A stretch of 64,000 bases of DNA from assembly GCA_013398055.1 (NCBI GenBank), contig VZRS01010758.1:480774-544773 (forward strand), in the 5' to 3' direction. The translations under genes were made by a program, and so were the position numbers. The notes beneath the pieces are model-generated. The model was not told the origin of the DNA. It saw only the letters and a list, made by a program, of their open reading frames with translations, and did not search any database. The stretch comes from Ifrita kowaldi (Eukaryota; Chordata; Aves; Passeriformes; Cinclosomatidae). Shown here piece by piece: positions 61,211 to 64,000 of this stretch; positions within the stretch are counted from its first letter, which is position 1, and the number at the start of each line of letters is the position of its first letter.

Positions 61211-64000
61211 AAGGGGAAATTACCAGGCAGAAAGCTCATTATTACGGAAGTTCCTTCAAAATAGTCTTTAAGGACAGAGTTGAGCAACAGAAGGGAAGAA
61301 AAGCATGACAATGAACCCAAAACAAGATTTAGCAGTGCAAGATGCAGTGCCTGTAGGAACTGAGTGCAGGATGATTCCAAACTATGTGTGGTTCCATCAT
61401 GAGACCAGGAAAGTGCAGCCAAGGGAACTGTTGTTGCTTTCAGAACCGTTTTGGAGAAGGGCCCTGACACTGGTCAGATGCTTGAAGCACTATACTGAGC
61501 CTTCTAAAGAAGACCACCAGTTTTCTGCAGCAGACTCAGGTCTTCAATCTCCAGAAATCTAGGTTCTATAAAAAAATCCCAAAAGCTAGAATACTCACAC
61601 TGAATCTGGTCACCTGGTACTGACCTTTGCACTGTGGCAACTGTGTTGCTAGCAGTCTGTCAATGAGGAAGCTCAAAGGTGTGTCAGGTGTGTCTACAGA
61701 GGCACACTTGCAGCAACAACTCCACTCTAAACATGGCCATAAGGTAAAAGTCATGCCTTTTCATGTAAAAAACACTGTGATTTGTCTAAGCCAAAATGGA
61801 AAACAAAAAACAGTCCTTCAAACCAGAGAACAATGAGGATTGCATGGCCATTTGCTAATATGGGAACAAATTTAAATCCAACATGAAAGGGATTTGACTG
61901 CTAAAGGGTTTGGTTCTAGAGCAGCTTTTCAGTAAAAGGACCCATGGGGAATCGTTTGACTGATGTGAGGATGGAGCTGTTTCTGGGGAGAAGCTTCGCC
62001 TGCAGAGGTCTGTATGTTGCACCTGACAGTGTCGGCAGAGACTGAACATGGTGATGGGGCAGAACTGCCCACCAACTTCAACACCAAACCAAGCCACACC
62101 TGACCAAGCCATCCCACTCTTGCCTCTTCTTTTTCCTCTGCTTGAGTGTGTCACTTACCTGCTGTGTCTTTCTCCATTCAGATGGCAAGCCCTCCAGGAC
62201 TGTGACTGTGACTTATTAGGTGTACATATGGCTCCTGACAGGAGCCCCAGTGAAGCCTCAAGGCTTTACCAGACATGGCAGGAAATGATGCAGCCGTGGA
62301 TAAAGCAGTGAGGCTTAGCAGGTGGGCAGGATCCATGAGGACAGTCTGTGAAACTGATGTCTAACACAGCAGCGCAGGGGGAATTTAAAGCTGTTAGATC
62401 TGTTGAGCTGCTGCATCACACAATTTGTATTTGCTGCCTCCTGTATGGAACTGGTAAAATTCATACTACAAACTCAATCACATAAAATATTAATCAAAGA
62501 ATTAATATTTGAAGACGTAAGAAAAAAAACCTCAAGACAATTCCTATTTTGAATAACTTTCATCCTATTTAAATCATGTCTCAGGTTTACATCTACTAAT
62601 AACAACACTTTCCCAAAACAATGAAAGAATGGAGTAAATATATATAAAATCAAAGCTCAAATAAGGTACACATGAACATTTTACAACACAAAATGTGTAA
62701 ATACTGTCTCAATCTCAGTGCCAACAGACACTAATCTCTGCATGACGGAACTTAAAAGTGCAACTGTGGTGGCAGTGCTTATGTGATGCAAACCAGCAGA
62801 AATCAATGTGCAAAACCCGGTACCCAAGCCCTGCTCCAAAGGCAGACTTTAGGCTCTCACAGGGATCCTTTTCTCATGCTTCTGTAGCTCTGTATAGAAA
62901 CCAGGGAAGGATAAGGGTTGAGGACCTGAAAAGAGGTTCAGAGACAGCTCTGAGCAGCCACAGCATCTTCCAGTAGAACTCCTATCTTCCAAGGCAACTT
63001 CCCTCCCTTTCCCACCCTGAGTCACCAGGGCCCAGGTACACATCCCTCCTGCCACCTTCCTTCCCCCTCTTTCTACCTCCTGACACAGCCTGGCTTGTAT
63101 TTCATCCACATTTAAATAACCTGCTGGTCACTAGGTACTTTGGAAACAGAAGCTCCTTTTCTGTTTCAGGATGCAGTTTAACCTCAGCCTGCAGCAACAA
63201 GGAACTGCTTAGGGAGGTCTGCTCAAACACACAATAACCCTGGGCTGCAGCATTCTTGCTTGCTCAGCGAGGATGGGACATCCACTGCTTAATTGCACAG
63301 AGATGACAGGTAAGCTTTCAGAATTTTATTACTGACACATATTTTTCAGAGAGTTCTGAACTTGGCAAGAATTAAATAAAAGCAGCAGAGCATTTTCCTC
63401 TAAAAATGCCGACTTCTGCCAAACCTACCCTGCAAAGCCCATGACAGAAAGGGCTTTTGCAAGTGACAAAACAATGCATGTTTTCCCACACATTCATTTT
63501 TAAAAATAACCCCAAACATTTTGATGAGACATCAAATAAAAAGGCAGATGGCATGAAAAATTTCAATACTAATTTTTAAGAGTTTACTACAGCTTACCAG
63601 GAGGGAGCTCAAAGGCCTGACAGAAAAAGAGTACTCCCATCTTACAGTTCAATAAGGCAAATGGTTTTGATGCCCTGAGTCCCATATCAAACTCACTCCA
63701 AAAAAATGACTACATGTAGAGCAGAAGGTGTTTACTCTAGCAGAAATATCACAGACCATTTCAAATTAAGAAAACTTCAGAGAATGCTTTCTCTTTAATT
63801 TTGAAAAAGATTCAATAAACCTAAGAAGGGTTATCTGGTACAGATGAAATTGGGATGAAATTTTAGGCCAGAAAAAAAACATAATCAGCACCAAGAACTA
63901 CTTTCAACTTTATGGAAACCACAAACAGAAGGCTTAGAGAACAGAAATACCAGCTCAATCAGCTCCAGTGGGAGGCACAGTCAGCAAAAATGCTAACTCC
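61211..64000. other. Unassigned DNA to the window end
   Basis: No gene, RNA or recognisable repeat. Open frames up to about 99 codons (for example 61855-62154, minus) lack family or splice support. Confidence 0.5.

Overview
The window looks like gene-poor, AT-rich DNA from a bird nuclear genome. CR1-type LINE fragments are the dominant interspersed repeat, in both orientations and of clearly different ages. The recognisable LTRs resemble avian endogenous-retrovirus families. There are no Alu or L1 elements and no bacterial-style gene packing. Species cannot be read from the sequence. I recognise no complete protein-coding gene; the small open frames scattered through the window look like random frames or relics inside transposons. 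The window is best described as an intergenic region or the inside of very large introns.

Layout. 1-1245: unassigned. 1252-3022: an LTR retroelement with a perfect 6-bp target-site duplication, broken by a 945-bp N gap whose two flanks share an identical 208-bp segment. 3278-3960 and 5432-5725: two antisense CR1 pieces. 5726-13550: AT-rich unassigned DNA with a 15-bp-arm hairpin (6178-6212), a 20-bp palindrome (8885-8904) and a perfect (TAAA)27 array (9117-9224). 13551-14069: purine-rich tract and a CR1 scrap. 14070-24099: unassigned, but with a splice-framed 27-nt candidate microexon on the minus strand (15822-15848). 24100-26430: one sense CR1 with its 3' end, followed by a long old antisense CR1 that still encodes recognisable reverse-transcriptase C-terminal residues. 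27632-29649: a CR1 scrap, a poly-A tract, a possible LTR relic and a second, intact-looking LTR (29081-29649, minus) related to the first. 33869-37250: a sense CR1 reverse-transcriptase relic and an ancient antisense CR1. 43436-43542: a short CR1 3' end. 49305-50963: an antisense CR1 inside an exact 671-bp tandem copy separated by one N. 52615-52696: a splice-framed candidate exon on the plus strand. 55326-56054: an antisense ERVL-type LTR. 60690-61210: an ancient sense CR1. The rest is unassigned.

Main points. Both assembly gaps carry the same signature, identical sequence on the two sides of N, which suggests unmerged contig ends rather than biology; at the LTR a hidden provirus or short internal region is the alternative. 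The two related LTRs lie about 26 kb apart in opposite orientation and may define an under-described avian family. The best candidates for host function are the two splice-framed segments, whose CpG content stands out against CpG-poor surroundings. They are on opposite strands, so they would not belong to one transcript. No new biological system can be supported from this sequence.
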